Of a DNA stretch of 64,000 nucleotides, positions 35,610 through 45,929 are shown piece by piece; positions within the stretch are counted from its first letter, which is position 1; every line of letters starts with the position of its first letter. Under the pieces are notes generated by a model. That model saw only the letters and a list, made by a program, of their open reading frames with translations. It did not search any database and was not told where the DNA came from. The DNA is from Clostridiales bacterium (GTDB lineage: Bacteria > Bacillota > Clostridia > Lachnospirales > Lachnospiraceae). Location: contig JAGZJZ010000017.1 in the NCBI GenBank assembly GCA_018365455.1, forward strand, positions 62,001 to 126,000, in the 5' to 3' direction. The position numbers and the translations under genes are program-made.

Positions 35610-37410
35610 CCGTAAGTACTCCTTTCATTGTGATTCTGCTTCCGGGAAAAAGATTTTCAACGGTAAAATCAAACTGACATGAAAAATGGGCATGCAAACG
35701 TGCGAATGTATTGAAAAGGCCCAGACCATCTATTTCAATGTCTTTGTAAGAAAAATTCCGATTCTTCAATGTCGTTTCTTTGAATGTCTGCAGTTCTTTT
35801 AATACATCCTCGGGAAATCCCTGACCGTTGTCTTCCACAAGTATAATCCATTGATTTTGCCGGATAAAAAAATGCAGCGAGATCTTCCATGGGGGCGGAG
35901 AGCATTCAAAAGCGTGTTTGAAGCAATTTTCTACAAAGGGCTGGATCGTCAGTTTGGGAATGCGAAGGTCATAAAGGCTGGAATCTACTTCCATTTCATA
36001 GGATGAATTTCCGTCATTGGAGATCTTCATAAACTCCAGATAATTTTTCGTGTGGTTAATTTCCTGAATCAGTGGTACAATTTGTTCTTTAGATGTAATA
36101 TAGCGCATCATGGAAGAGAAGCCCTGGCACATCCTGGTAGTAACTTCGCTGCCATACACCTCGCTTGCTGCGCTGATGGCGTTTAAAGCATTGTATAGAA
36201 AATGCGGATTAATCTGTGCCTGGAGAGCAGTGAGGTTCGCATTGCTTTCCCTTATCTGCAGTTCATAGTTTTGGGCAATAGACTGCTCCAGCCGTTTCAG
36301 CATGTGATTAAAGGATGTGTTGATGATTTCAAATTCATCGAAAATGTCCTCAGGCAGATCCAGGCATGTATTCTGGTCTAACTGCAGATTATCAATGTGG
36401 TTAATCAGCTGCTTCAGCGGTTTCGTAACTACGGAGAGTATGATAAACATAATGATTAACGCTGCCAGAAGAACAAGGAGAACCGTAAATACAGTCGTTA
36501 CTATATAGGAGATATTCTGGGACTGCATGGTTTTATTATTTGAAATCAAAACGGTTGTAAACGGAGTAAGGCTGCTTCCCGATGAATTATAGGAATAGCT
36601 GTTTGAAAAATGTTCCGTGTTCCCCTTTTGTATATTTTCTAATACGGAATTCAGTTGTTCATCGGAAATCACATATCCATCCTGTTCAAATGGGTAGACG
36701 ATGTTATTATCGGAATCCAGTATCAATATTTCTTTCTCATTGGAAAAAGTATTTTGTGTACATATATCAACCAATACACTGTATGGCACCTGTATCTCTA
36801 CCAGAGTGTCTCTGGTTATGGCGTTATCAGAAAAATTCTTGCATACCGAGAGGACGGTTCTAGATGAACTGTTCCAGTCATTTAAGTGGGGACCGTAATA
36901 CAGTGTGGAAGTATCTGCTTCTGTCAATAATTCTACAGCCCTGTTTTCTTCCAGTGTCTGGGCGATCCGCTCACGGTCACTTAGATAAATTCCAGTATAG
37001 TAAAAATAGCCGCATTCGCGGTTATATAACATCACGTTGGATATAATCGGTGAAAACATCATATTGATCAGTGTTTTCTGTATGATCCGTTCCTGGGAAA
37101 GCTGTTCCATATATTCCCGGGATGAAGGTTCCGGTCCGGAAGCATTCAAGGAAGAAATGATCTGTTTTAATGAGTCATTTTTTGTGATTGAGGTTGCGGC
37201 TATATTCATTTGCTCATAGAGGGAATCTACCTGAGCGCTTACCCGGTCCAAAACAATCTGAGAAGAAGATATTTCAGTAGATTTTGCATTTCGGATAGCA
37301 GTGGTGGAAAAAAGGAGAGATACAATTAATGCGAGGCAGATAAAAAGACTGCCTACAGAAAAAAATAACCTTAATTTAAATTTTCCTTTTGTTTTATTTT
37401 TCATCATCAC
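35602..37410 (-). CDS. Sensor histidine kinase, YesM-like (HATPase with His_kinase domain)
   Basis: 602 residues. Membrane segment at about 13-33, an extracytoplasmic dCache-like sensor (about 35-290), a second membrane segment near 300-325, HAMP, then the LytS/YesM-type kinase core with phospho-acceptor His in QINPHFLYNAL and an ATP-binding domain (VEDNGQGFPEDVL, then GLGLFNTFARL). It should sense an external sugar or oligosaccharide. The start may be GTG 37410 or the ATGs at 37407 or 37404; no good ribosome site helps decide. Confidence 0.9.
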   Translation of the reverse strand: MMMKNKTKGKFKLRLFFSVGSLFICLALIVSLLFSTTAIRNAKSTEISSSQIVLDRVSAQVDSLYEQMNIAATSITKNDSLKQIISSLNASGPEPSSREYMEQLSQERIIQKTLINMMFSPIISNVMLYNRECGYFYYTGIYLSDRERIAQTLEENRAVELLTEADTSTLYYGPHLNDWNSSSRTVLSVCKNFSDNAITRDTLVEIQVPYSVLVDICTQNTFSNEKEILILDSDNNIVYPFEQDGYVISDEQLNSVLENIQKGNTEHFSNSYSYNSSGSSLTPFTTVLISNNKTMQSQNISYIVTTVFTVLLVLLAALIIMFIILSVVTKPLKQLINHIDNLQLDQNTCLDLPEDIFDEFEIINTSFNHMLKRLEQSIAQNYELQIRESNANLTALQAQINPHFLYNALNAISAASEVYGSEVTTRMCQGFSSMMRYITSKEQIVPLIQEINHTKNYLEFMKISNDGNSSYEMEVDSSLYDLRIPKLTIQPFVENCFKHAFECSPPPWKISLHFFIRQNQWIILVEDNGQGFPEDVLKELQTFKETTLKNRNFSYKDIEIDGLGLFNTFARLHAHFSCQFDFTVENLFPGSRITMKGVLTDD

Positions 37411-37442
37411 AATATATTCATGTAATAAGTTTTCATCTGTCT

Positions 37443-37458
37443 AACTGTTTAAACAGTT
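37443..37458. promoter_or_regulatory. 16-bp perfect palindrome upstream of the kinase gene
   Basis: AACTGTTTAAACAGTT lies 33 bp before the kinase start, within its probable leader. It may be an operator. The rest of 37411-37597 shows only a TATAAT-like box on the minus strand near 37556-37562. Confidence 0.4.
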
Positions 37459-37597
37459 TTACTTATTTCCTTTCCTTGATCTCGCTATGGAGTATTGTTT
37501 TCCGGATTTTGCTTACTTTTTTCAATCTCGAAGCTTTGAGCGCGGACTTCGTTTTTATTATAACAAAGTTCTTGTTTAAAAAACAGTAAAAAAGCCG

Positions 37598-37669
37598 GAT
37601 GTCAAAAAATTATAAACCAGGCTGACAAAAAAGTACATACCAAATGTTTAGCAGGATTCTTATAATGAA
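37598..37669 (+). promoter_or_regulatory. Activator-type promoter of the giant glycosidase gene
   Basis: Matches 44358-44429 without gaps at roughly 50 of 72 positions. Shared parts are GATGTCAAAAAA at the left end, AAAAGTACAT in the centre, CCAAA, and TATAATGAA at the right. -10 is TATAAT at 37661-37666. No good -35 is seen 17 bp upstream, as in activator-dependent promoters. Confidence 0.75.
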
Positions 37670-37764
37670 TACCATAGAGCTGCCGGTATATGGCAGAAAA
37701 GGGGGTGTTGGGGATTTTACATAAGCAGTAAATAGGAAACTTACAAAGATGGAAGGAGAAACGA

Positions 37765-40700
37765 ATGAAAAGGAAGATAGGAAAAAGATTATTATCGATG
37801 TTTTTAAGTGCAGGCATGCTGGCAGGAACGGTTCTTCCGGCAGCAGCGAAGCCTGAGATGGATTCTAAAGATGCAGCGGCACAGATTGTGGTGGATTACA
37901 ATACCAGTATTGGAACCGGAAGCCCCATGATTTTCGGTGGACTTGGAACACCCGTTTCAGAGAGCAAGGCATGGAAAAGCCTGACCCGGGAAACGGGGTT
38001 AAAGGTAATGGGCGTAGATGTGGATCTGTCTAAACTATTCCCGGATGGTACCGATGCAGATTCGGCGGTACTGGAATCCTATACCCATGTGGCAGGGGGA
38101 ATTTTAACAAGAATAGAAGGGGCAGGCATCAAAGCTTTTATCACGTTTGACCACATGCCCTCCTGGTATGCAGATACACCGGATAAAGCGGGAGCATATG
38201 CTGGAATGGTGGAGACATTTTTAGCTGCAGCTAAGGCAGATTACCAAGATAGTATCGGATATGTGGAGTTAAAACCGGAGATGTCCCTTAGCGCTGAGGA
38301 ATTCACCAATGCTTATTATCAGGCGGCTGAAAAGGTCAGAAGACTGCTCCCTGAAGTACAGATCGGAGGAATGGGGTATGAGCTGAAGGATAAAAATGAT
38401 TCCCTCAGTACTGCACCCAATGTTAAGGCGGCACTGAATGCCTATGAGGGCAAGGATGAATCCCTCCTTCAGTTTGTATCTTTCAAAGCTTATGCTGCAG
38501 ATCCTACGACGGATTGGAAAAATGACGTTTTCGGAGAATTTAAACCCGGAAGAAAAGCAGTCAGAGCAGCCCTTAACAATGCAGATATGCCTCTTTTTCT
38601 AACCGGATGGTCGTCAGTGGATAAGGGAGAAAATAATCCGGACGGAACCATCACCGGTGCAGACGGAATCAAGTATCATTCTCTGGCATTATTTAAGGCA
38701 ATGCGTGACGGATGGGACTTGGTGCTGTTTGACGGGTCCGTAGATGATCGGACAAATCCAGGAAGCTATATGTACACAGAAACGGATGGAACGGTTACGC
38801 TGAATCCATTTACGAAAGCTTATAGTTTGCTGAGCGGACAGATGGGATTGGGAGAAGGTGAGTTTAAGGTCGTATCCACCGATATGGGCAGCAGCTGGCC
38901 TGTGGACGATTCCATCGCAATGATTAATTCCGGGAATGAAGCCATGATGCTGCTGACTAATTTCGGGGACCAGCCCAAGCAGAATATCAGTATTGAACTG
39001 CAAAATGTGCCATACGAAGACGGTATCGTCACATTGAAAGGATATGCTGCCAATACTGGTCAGGAAGTATCCAAAGAAGTGGTATCTATACCGGATGTCT
39101 CGGTTCACAACGGAATTATTACGGCAACTCTTCCCATCATACCTGCAAAATCAGCTATGGGGCTGGTAGTAAAAGGCGGAGTAAAAAGAACCCTGCCGGC
39201 GCAGTCAATGTATGAATTTGAAAGCCAGGATAATCATTTTGGAGGCAGCACAGAAATTTCCTGGACAACCGGAGCTTCTTTTAACCGTACAGTAAAGGGC
39301 TTTGGAGGAGCGGATAATTTTGTTACGCTGCGCAAAGTCGCAGCAGACGGAACAGGTACCTATAAGGCACATCTATACGCATCACCTTCCGGGAATGTCA
39401 CCGGTACAAAAGTAAGCGTAAACGATGGAGAGCCCATGGACATTGATGTATCTGGTATTTCATTAACGAATGATGTTTCGTTCGATATTTCTCTGGAAGG
39501 GGGAAATCAGAATACCATCAAGTTCTATACAGAATCCGGGGATTTAAGGCCGGACAGACTGGTTTTAGAATCAGGCGACGTTGCACTGTCCATCGGTATC
39601 CAGAATCTGAATACACTGGAAAAAGAAGGAGATGCCTATGTTCTGCCAAAGGTTAAGCAGGATTTTGTCATAGATGCAAGAATTTTCCCGGCATCTTCAG
39701 CTACGGGTAAGACGCTGGATTTTACTTCTTCAGACAGCGATGTGGTTTCGGTTAATGAAAATGGACTGCTTACCCCACATAGGGAGGGAACGGCTGAGAT
39801 TACGGTAGGAATCAGAGGGGAAGCGGTTACCGTTTCATTTCCATTGATCATCAAAAATTCCATTGCATCCGTATCATTGACACCGAAGACAGTAACGCTG
39901 AAACAAGGAGAGAGCCAGACACTTACCGCTGCCATTGTACCGTCAGATGCGGAAAATAAAAATTTAACATGGGAATCTTCCAGACCGGATATCGTCCGTG
40001 TAACTCCCGGGACAGATGGGACGGCTCTTGTTACCGCTGCCGGAGAGACCGGCGACTCTGTTATAACGGTTATTACAGAGGACGGGAACAAAAGAGATAC
40101 TGCCGCAGTTAATGTAGTCGAACCGGTAGAAGGGGGGACCGTAACAATTGATTACGGGAATACCATTGCAACGGGTTCACCTAAAATTTTTGGAGTAACT
40201 CATTATCCCAGCCTGGATGGGGAAGATTCGGACATCGGAGACCATTCTCAGGTATGGCCAATGCTGACAAATGAAGCAGGAGTCAGGTTCATGAGAGCGG
40301 ATGCGCGACTGCAGGAAATTCTGCCCATCTGGACAAAAACACCGGATACGGACTGGGCGCCTGCAGACGGAACCCAGGGCTCTGACCAGCCATCTTATGT
40401 GCGGTCCGATTATTATTATGTTCCAACGCCGGATGGATCTGAAAGAAACAGGTTTACCCTGGAAGGATACCGGGCGGATATGGACTATTATAAGCAGCGG
40501 GGAGAATATCTGAATGGTCTGTCTAATCCCGAGAACTGGAATACCGGCAGACTGCTGCGCTGGGTGAAAGAGGCTAAAGCCCAGGGATATGAAGTGATGG
40601 TAATGACCTTCCAGATACCGGAATGGCTGTCGGCAGGAGTTGTTACCGGAACGGCACATACGGAAAAGGTATGTAATGGTGCTCCAAAGGATTGGGAAGT

Positions 40701-43700
40701 TTACCGGGATATTATTAAGAAAGTATACCTGATGTTAAAGGCAGAGGGAATTGACAGCTATGAGTTCCTGAATGAACCACATTGGTATGTACCTCAGGGC
40801 GGCGACCAGAGAGATCCCCAGGGGAATCCCTATCCATCAGGCAACAGGCAGAACCTGATTGCCGCAGACCAGTTCTATCAGGCAATTGATGCCATCTATG
40901 AAGCAGAAGGAGGCAGCAAGCCGGAAATTAAAATGGGCGGCGGCGCTGATGACAGCTGGGGTGGCAGCTATGGTGTACTTGGAACGATATTATCGGAAAA
41001 GTATGAAAAATGGTTTGACAGAATTGACTTTATTTCTATTCATAAATACGGAGAGCGTCCGGCGAATCAGGATAACGGCAATCAGGGAGCCAATTCCAGA
41101 AACGCAAAGTACTGGCTGAGAAACAAGCTTGGAAGAGAGGTGCCTCTTTACTTAAATGAGTATAATGTCAGCACCGGACAGCCTGTAAATGAAACTTACG
41201 GATATAAGAGTACAGGGTGGCATGCCAGAAATCTCATTGATATGATGACAGACCAGTATGAGGGCGGCGGATACTATACCTGCTATCCCGCAGATGTGCC
41301 TATGGATGATTATGAGGCGAGTGCAGGCTGGATAGAGCGGGGTAAAGGCATGTATACCTGGAATCAGGGAGATCCTTATCTGGCTAACTTTACAAAAACC
41401 TGGGGAATGTTATCCGTTAATCTGGGGCTTGGTAAAGGATACTTTGATGTGAAATCCAGTTCTATCCAGGGAGGCATGACACAGAGCGCAGGTGCTGTAA
41501 ATGCAGACGGAACCCCGGTAGCCCTGATCAATAACTATACCGCAACCGCTTATGACAACACAAAAGTGATTATGAAAAATGTTCCTTTTGCGAAAGGCGC
41601 AGAGATAACTGCCAAAATATATCCCTATACCTATGATTCGGATATCAGTCATTTTGAAGCACAGATAATTACCGTATCCCAGGACGGAACTGCAGAAGTC
41701 GTGATACCGGTTATAGACGGATATGGCACGGCAGGCATCGTCTTAGAAGGGGAAATAACAGCTATCCCGGATACTACTTATGAATTTGAGTCTTATAAAA
41801 ATAACCTGTCCGGTACCGCTAAGATCATGGAGCAGTCTGCCATGTCCAATGAAAGATATGTGGAACAGATGAATGGACTGGCTAATGCAGTAGAGATTCC
41901 CGTTAACAGCCAAAAAACCGTAAAAGCTATTATGGAAGTGAGTTATTCCGGTACGGGAAACCTGACTTATATTTTGGATGGACAGGAGCAGACCATAGCG
42001 CTGCCTGGTGGAAGCAACAGTGTTAATTTCCAGGTGAATCTAAAAGAAGGCATAAACCGGATTTCGTTTTTTACGGACCAGCAGGACATCCGTATGGATA
42101 AACTGTTTAAACAGGAATTAAACAAGGAAGAACTGCAAAAGCTGGTTAACAGAGCATTTACCCCAGAAGGATATACGGATAAGAGCTGGAAGGTCTACGA
42201 AGAAGCGAAAGCCGGGGCACAGGCAGTGCTGGATAAGGAAGATGCATCCATAGAAGAAGTGGAAGCAGCTTATATCAAACTGTCAGATGCTATTGATGCA
42301 CTGGTGGCAATGGTGGATCTGCCGGCACTTATAGAGGAAGCACAGGCAAAAGACGCCGGTTTGTACACAACGGAGTCATGGCTTATTTTCGCTAAAGCAC
42401 TGGCGGATGCAAAAGAAGTAATGGCGCAGCCAGACGCCTCACAGGAAAGCCAGGTAGAAACCTACTATATATTGCAAAAGGCAATGGAAGCCCTTATAAA
42501 ACTTCCATCAGGAACCGAGAATATGCTTTCCGGAAAAGAGGCTGTTACAAATTCTGAACTGGAAGTGGAAGGTACGTTAAATGCCACGGATGGAAACCGT
42601 TCCTGTTCTTACAATGATCCTTTTATACAGATTGCGGCAATTGGGGAAGACAACGGACAGCCGGATACCTGGGAACCGTCTTATCTGCAATATGATCTGG
42701 GAGCAGAACGCCAGATCGAGAAAATGGATATTTACCGCACCTATTACGCAGACGGGAATGTGGATATCCGGTGGTTAGACTGCCGGGTTGAAGTGAGTTC
42801 AAATCCGGAATTTCCGGAAGGGGAAGTTCAGCTTTTATTTGGACCGGAAGATGTAGTCTCTAAGCCCTATCAGGAAACACCACAGGAAATAGTTCCGGAT
42901 ACGCCGGTAACAGCCCGGTATATCCGTATATACGGAAAAGGACATACCTGCAGCTGGGGCAGCAGTAATAAGATCAATATTTCAGAAGTAGAAGTATTTG
43001 GCAGCGGCGCTGCAGATACCTCCGTACTAGAAGCCATGATAGCGGAAGCAGAGCAGATAAAGGAAGCGGATTATACTTCGGAAAGCTTTGGCAGATTTTT
43101 AGCAGAACTGGAGCGGATCAGAGAGATTCTGGGAAATCCGGACCGGAACCAGGCAATGGTGAACCAGGGAGCTGCTGATCTTGATCGTATCATCCGTCAA
43201 TTAGTGAAAAAAGCGGACTTTACGTCACTAAACGCTGCAATCGACCAGGCAGAGCAGATAGCAGGAGAGCAATATACACAAGAGAGCTATGAGGCGGTGG
43301 CGGCAGCCCTTGAAACAGCGCAAAGAATTGCTTCTGATGAGTTATCCCCACAGACAGCGGTAGATCAGGCAGAGGCAGACCTCAGGGATGCTATGGGAAG
43401 ATTAGTGCCAAAGGCAGATTTTACAGCCCTGAATAACCTGATCGCAGAAGCAAAGAGCAAAATCGAAACAGACTATACCCTGATCAGCTATCAGGAAATG
43501 AGAAAGGCATTAGAAGCAGCCCAGAGAACTGCAGCAGATGGATCTGCTTCACAAGCAGCGGTAGATGAAGCGGCAGCCAGACTTAAAAAAGCATTGGATG
43601 AGCTGGTATATGTTCCTAAAACTGACTTTACAAAATTAAATGCTGTAATTGATCAGGCAAAACGGCTTGTAAAAGCCGATTATACGGATGCCAGTTATCA

Positions 43701-44355
43701 GGTATTAGCAAACGCACTGAAGAATGCACAATTGGCTGCTTCAGATAAAGCATCTGACCAAACCAGAGTTGACAGTGCTGTTGCAGCATTGAAAAGGGCA
43801 ATCGACAGTCTGAAAAAGCGCAGCAATGCAGCGATTAAGATAAAACAAACAAAGTATAAAAAGACCTATGGCAGCAAAGCATTTTCTCTGGGCGCCCGGG
43901 CAAACTGTAAACTGAAGTATAAGAGCAGCAATACCAGGGTCGTTTCTGTGAACAGCAAGGGTAAAGTGACGATAAAGGGGTCCGGCAAGGCAGTAATTAC
44001 CCTCACCGCTTCGGCAAAAGACTTTAAAACAGCCGTGAAAAAAGTAACGATTACCGTAAAACCAAAGAAAGCTATTATCAACAGTTTGAAATCACAGAAG
44101 AAAAAGACGGCAGCGGTAGTTTGGAAGCGGGATAAAAAGTCTTCCGGATACCAGGTGCAGTATTCCCTCAGTAAAAAATTTGCCGGGTCAAAGACAAAGG
44201 TAAAAACGGTCTCGAAAAATAAAACCACCCGGCTGGAACTGAAAAAGCTAAAAACCAGAAAGACGTATTACGTTCGGGTCAGAAGCTATAAGAAAGCGGG
44301 AAATTCGAAAGTATATGGAAACTGGAGTAAGGTAAAGTCAGTAAAGGTAATATGA
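37765..44355 (+). CDS. Giant secreted multidomain protein: two GH39-like modules, CBM-like, Big_2, F5/8-type C, FIVAR and FN3-like domains
   Basis: 2196 residues. Signal peptide 1-28 (cleavage after AAA). Module 1 (about 40-475) and module 2 (about 793-1330) are homologous GH39/clan-A-like barrels, each followed by a CBM-like beta domain (about 483-620 and 1338-1450). Module 2 has both catalytic Glu: E1004 in FLNEP and E1132 in LYLNEYN. In module 1 the matching spots are YVELKPE (Lys170) and LFLTGWS (Gly281), so it is probably inactive. Ig-like domains lie at about 625-790, FIVAR-like helical units at about 1455-1580 and 1755-2015, an F5/8 type C domain near 1590-1750, then Big_2-like and FN3-like basic ends. 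There is no LPXTG; the Lys-rich C-terminus may bind the wall. Glycan specificity unknown. It precedes a sugar ABC importer and GH36. AAGGAGAAACG lies before the ATG. Confidence 0.85.
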   Translation: MKRKIGKRLLSMFLSAGMLAGTVLPAAAKPEMDSKDAAAQIVVDYNTSIGTGSPMIFGGLGTPVSESKAWKSLTRETGLKVMGVDVDLSKLFPDGTDADSAVLESYTHVAGGILTRIEGAGIKAFITFDHMPSWYADTPDKAGAYAGMVETFLAAAKADYQDSIGYVELKPEMSLSAEEFTNAYYQAAEKVRRLLPEVQIGGMGYELKDKNDSLSTAPNVKAALNAYEGKDESLLQFVSFKAYAADPTTDWKNDVFGEFKPGRKAVRAALNNADMPLFLTGWSSVDKGENNPDGTITGADGIKYHSLALFKAMRDGWDLVLFDGSVDDRTNPGSYMYTETDGTVTLNPFTKAYSLLSGQMGLGEGEFKVVSTDMGSSWPVDDSIAMINSGNEAMMLLTNFGDQPKQNISIELQNVPYEDGIVTLKGYAANTGQEVSKEVVSIPDVSVHNGIITATLPIIPAKSAMGLVVKGGVKRTLPAQSMYEFESQDNHFGGSTEISWTTGASFNRTVKGFGGADNFVTLRKVAADGTGTYKAHLYASPSGNVTGTKVSVNDGEPMDIDVSGISLTNDVSFDISLEGGNQNTIKFYTESGDLRPDRLVLESGDVALSIGIQNLNTLEKEGDAYVLPKVKQDFVIDARIFPASSATGKTLDFTSSDSDVVSVNENGLLTPHREGTAEITVGIRGEAVTVSFPLIIKNSIASVSLTPKTVTLKQGESQTLTAAIVPSDAENKNLTWESSRPDIVRVTPGTDGTALVTAAGETGDSVITVITEDGNKRDTAAVNVVEPVEGGTVTIDYGNTIATGSPKIFGVTHYPSLDGEDSDIGDHSQVWPMLTNEAGVRFMRADARLQEILPIWTKTPDTDWAPADGTQGSDQPSYVRSDYYYVPTPDGSERNRFTLEGYRADMDYYKQRGEYLNGLSNPENWNTGRLLRWVKEAKAQGYEVMVMTFQIPEWLSAGVVTGTAHTEKVCNGAPKDWEVYRDIIKKVYLMLKAEGIDSYEFLNEPHWYVPQGGDQRDPQGNPYPSGNRQNLIAADQFYQAIDAIYEAEGGSKPEIKMGGGADDSWGGSYGVLGTILSEKYEKWFDRIDFISIHKYGERPANQDNGNQGANSRNAKYWLRNKLGREVPLYLNEYNVSTGQPVNETYGYKSTGWHARNLIDMMTDQYEGGGYYTCYPADVPMDDYEASAGWIERGKGMYTWNQGDPYLANFTKTWGMLSVNLGLGKGYFDVKSSSIQGGMTQSAGAVNADGTPVALINNYTATAYDNTKVIMKNVPFAKGAEITAKIYPYTYDSDISHFEAQIITVSQDGTAEVVIPVIDGYGTAGIVLEGEITAIPDTTYEFESYKNNLSGTAKIMEQSAMSNERYVEQMNGLANAVEIPVNSQKTVKAIMEVSYSGTGNLTYILDGQEQTIALPGGSNSVNFQVNLKEGINRISFFTDQQDIRMDKLFKQELNKEELQKLVNRAFTPEGYTDKSWKVYEEAKAGAQAVLDKEDASIEEVEAAYIKLSDAIDALVAMVDLPALIEEAQAKDAGLYTTESWLIFAKALADAKEVMAQPDASQESQVETYYILQKAMEALIKLPSGTENMLSGKEAVTNSELEVEGTLNATDGNRSCSYNDPFIQIAAIGEDNGQPDTWEPSYLQYDLGAERQIEKMDIYRTYYADGNVDIRWLDCRVEVSSNPEFPEGEVQLLFGPEDVVSKPYQETPQEIVPDTPVTARYIRIYGKGHTCSWGSSNKINISEVEVFGSGAADTSVLEAMIAEAEQIKEADYTSESFGRFLAELERIREILGNPDRNQAMVNQGAADLDRIIRQLVKKADFTSLNAAIDQAEQIAGEQYTQESYEAVAAALETAQRIASDELSPQTAVDQAEADLRDAMGRLVPKADFTALNNLIAEAKSKIETDYTLISYQEMRKALEAAQRTAADGSASQAAVDEAAARLKKALDELVYVPKTDFTKLNAVIDQAKRLVKADYTDASYQVLANALKNAQLAASDKASDQTRVDSAVAALKRAIDSLKKRSNAAIKIKQTKYKKTYGSKAFSLGARANCKLKYKSSNTRVVSVNSKGKVTIKGSGKAVITLTASAKDFKTAVKKVTITVKPKKAIINSLKSQKKKTAAVVWKRDKKSSGYQVQYSLSKKFAGSKTKVKTVSKNKTTRLELKKLKTRKTYYVRVRSYKKAGNSKVYGNWSKVKSVKVI

Positions 44356-44357
44356 GG

Positions 44358-44429
44358 GATGTCAAAAAAATATATACAAACCAGACAGAAAAGTACATTC
44401 CAAAATGACCACATGATTTATATAATGAA
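44358..44429 (+). promoter_or_regulatory. Activator-type promoter of the importer operon
   Basis: Same block as 37598-37669 with identical 63-bp distance from GATGTC to TATAAT (44421-44426). It starts 3 bp after the giant gene stop. Confidence 0.75.
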
Positions 44430-44466
44430 AGCACAATAACAGTTGTTAAGAATAAGGAGGAATTGT

Positions 44467-45825
44467 ATGAAAAAGAAAAATCTTGCAAAAAAGGTGATGG
44501 CAGCAGGGATTGCAGCTGTCCTGATGATGTCAGCAGCAGCCTGCCAGAGCGGAGACAAAAAAGCTGCGGACGCGGACACTTCCAAAGAGCAGACTTCCGA
44601 AGCTTCGGCATCCGGTGATAAAGCAAAAGGCGGTGTAACCATTACCGTTGGATTAAAAGCATCCCACGTAGAAATCTCCAATATTGAAACATTTAAAGAA
44701 AACTGGGAAGAAAAAACGGGAAATAAACTGGATATCCAGGCAATTGATGATGACCAGTTCGACTCTCTTTTACAGACAAAAATGTCTACAAGCGGCATGT
44801 GGGATATCTTCATCGGAGATACCGGAACCCAGTCTACATCATACCAGCATGAAAAAAATCTGGTAGACTTATCCGGCGAAGCATGGGTTCAGAAGTTAAC
44901 GGAAACAGGCAGGGAATTTGTAACGCATTCGGATGGAAAAGTGTATTGCTTCCCAAATGGCGGTGTCAATTCCTTTGGTATCGTTTATAACACAAAAGTA
45001 TTTAAGGATAACGGACTGGAAGTACCTAAAACATACGAAGAGTTTGATGCGGCATGTGCTAAATTAAAAGATGCAGGCATTACGCCGATCTATGTATCCA
45101 TGGCTGATTCCTGGACAGTAAATCAGATCATGAACGCTGAGTGGCCTAATATTCTCAGTAAGAACCCGGATGCATTAGAAAAATTAAATAAGAATGAAAT
45201 CCGCTGGGATTCACTTCCCGAATTTACACAGATGTTTGAAAGATTAAAAGGCTATGTAGATAAAGGATATTTAAATTCAGATATGTCCACTGCAACATAT
45301 GAGATGGGACAGAAAGCCCTTGCTTCCGGACAGGCTGCTATGATGTATATGGGTGACTGGGCAGATCCTGAATATGTGAAAGTAGAGCCGGCAGGCGAGG
45401 GAAATATCGGAATGTTTGCAGCACCTTCCGCAGATGGTGACAGCCAGCTTGCAATTGCAGGTCCGGGCGGATATTATATCTCCAATCAGTGTAAGAATCC
45501 GGATGCAGCAAAAGATTTTATCAGTTTTATGGCTGAAGACGATAATTTACTTCTCAATATGAAGACCAGAGCATGTACTTCCGTATGGAATGATCTGGAT
45601 GCGCCGAATTTAAGCGGAACTTTAAAGGACACACAGAAATATATCGATGAAGGCAAAACACAGATTCATTATAACCAGACATATGTTATAACACCGTCAG
45701 ATGATGCAAACAGTGCATTTCTCTCTGATTTACTGGGACAGAAGACACCGGAGGAATGTGCGAAAATCTGGAGTGATGCAGTTATAACAGTAGGAAAACA
45801 GTTAGGGTTTGAAGGATTTAAATAA
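44467..45825 (+). CDS. Extracellular sugar-binding lipoprotein of an ABC importer
   Basis: 452 residues from ATG 44467, with AAGGAGG in front. Signal peptide with lipobox SAAAC (Cys24). A solute-binding fold of the family that binds oligosaccharides (family 1/MalE-like): YHEKNLVDLSGE-type lobes, CFPNGGVNSFGIVYNTKVF, AMMYMGDWADPEY, and late GPGGYYISNQCKNPDAAKDF. It delivers substrate to the two downstream permeases. It is separated from them by a terminator-like hairpin (45881-45912), which would give more binding protein than permease. No ATPase gene is present, so the locus probably shares a common MsmK-type ATPase. Confidence 0.9.
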   Translation: MKKKNLAKKVMAAGIAAVLMMSAAACQSGDKKAADADTSKEQTSEASASGDKAKGGVTITVGLKASHVEISNIETFKENWEEKTGNKLDIQAIDDDQFDSLLQTKMSTSGMWDIFIGDTGTQSTSYQHEKNLVDLSGEAWVQKLTETGREFVTHSDGKVYCFPNGGVNSFGIVYNTKVFKDNGLEVPKTYEEFDAACAKLKDAGITPIYVSMADSWTVNQIMNAEWPNILSKNPDALEKLNKNEIRWDSLPEFTQMFERLKGYVDKGYLNSDMSTATYEMGQKALASGQAAMMYMGDWADPEYVKVEPAGEGNIGMFAAPSADGDSQLAIAGPGGYYISNQCKNPDAAKDFISFMAEDDNLLLNMKTRACTSVWNDLDAPNLSGTLKDTQKYIDEGKTQIHYNQTYVITPSDDANSAFLSDLLGQKTPEECAKIWSDAVITVGKQLGFEGFK

Positions 45826-45836
45826 AATCTGAGTAA

Positions 45837-45912
45837 GGGCAAGTATGGAAATTCATTCCAGCCACTTGCCCTGAGAGTACAAACCACCATCGTTCATACG
45901 GAGGTGGTTTTT
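45837..45912 (+). terminator. Two hairpins between the binding-protein and permease genes
   Basis: GGGCAAGT (45837-45844) pairs with ACTTGCCC (45864-45871). AAACCACC (45881-45888) pairs with GGTGGTTT (45903-45910) with TT after it. The second is a weak intrinsic terminator; the first may protect the upstream mRNA 3' end. Confidence 0.75.
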
Positions 45913-45929
45913 GTATAGAAAGGAGCTGT

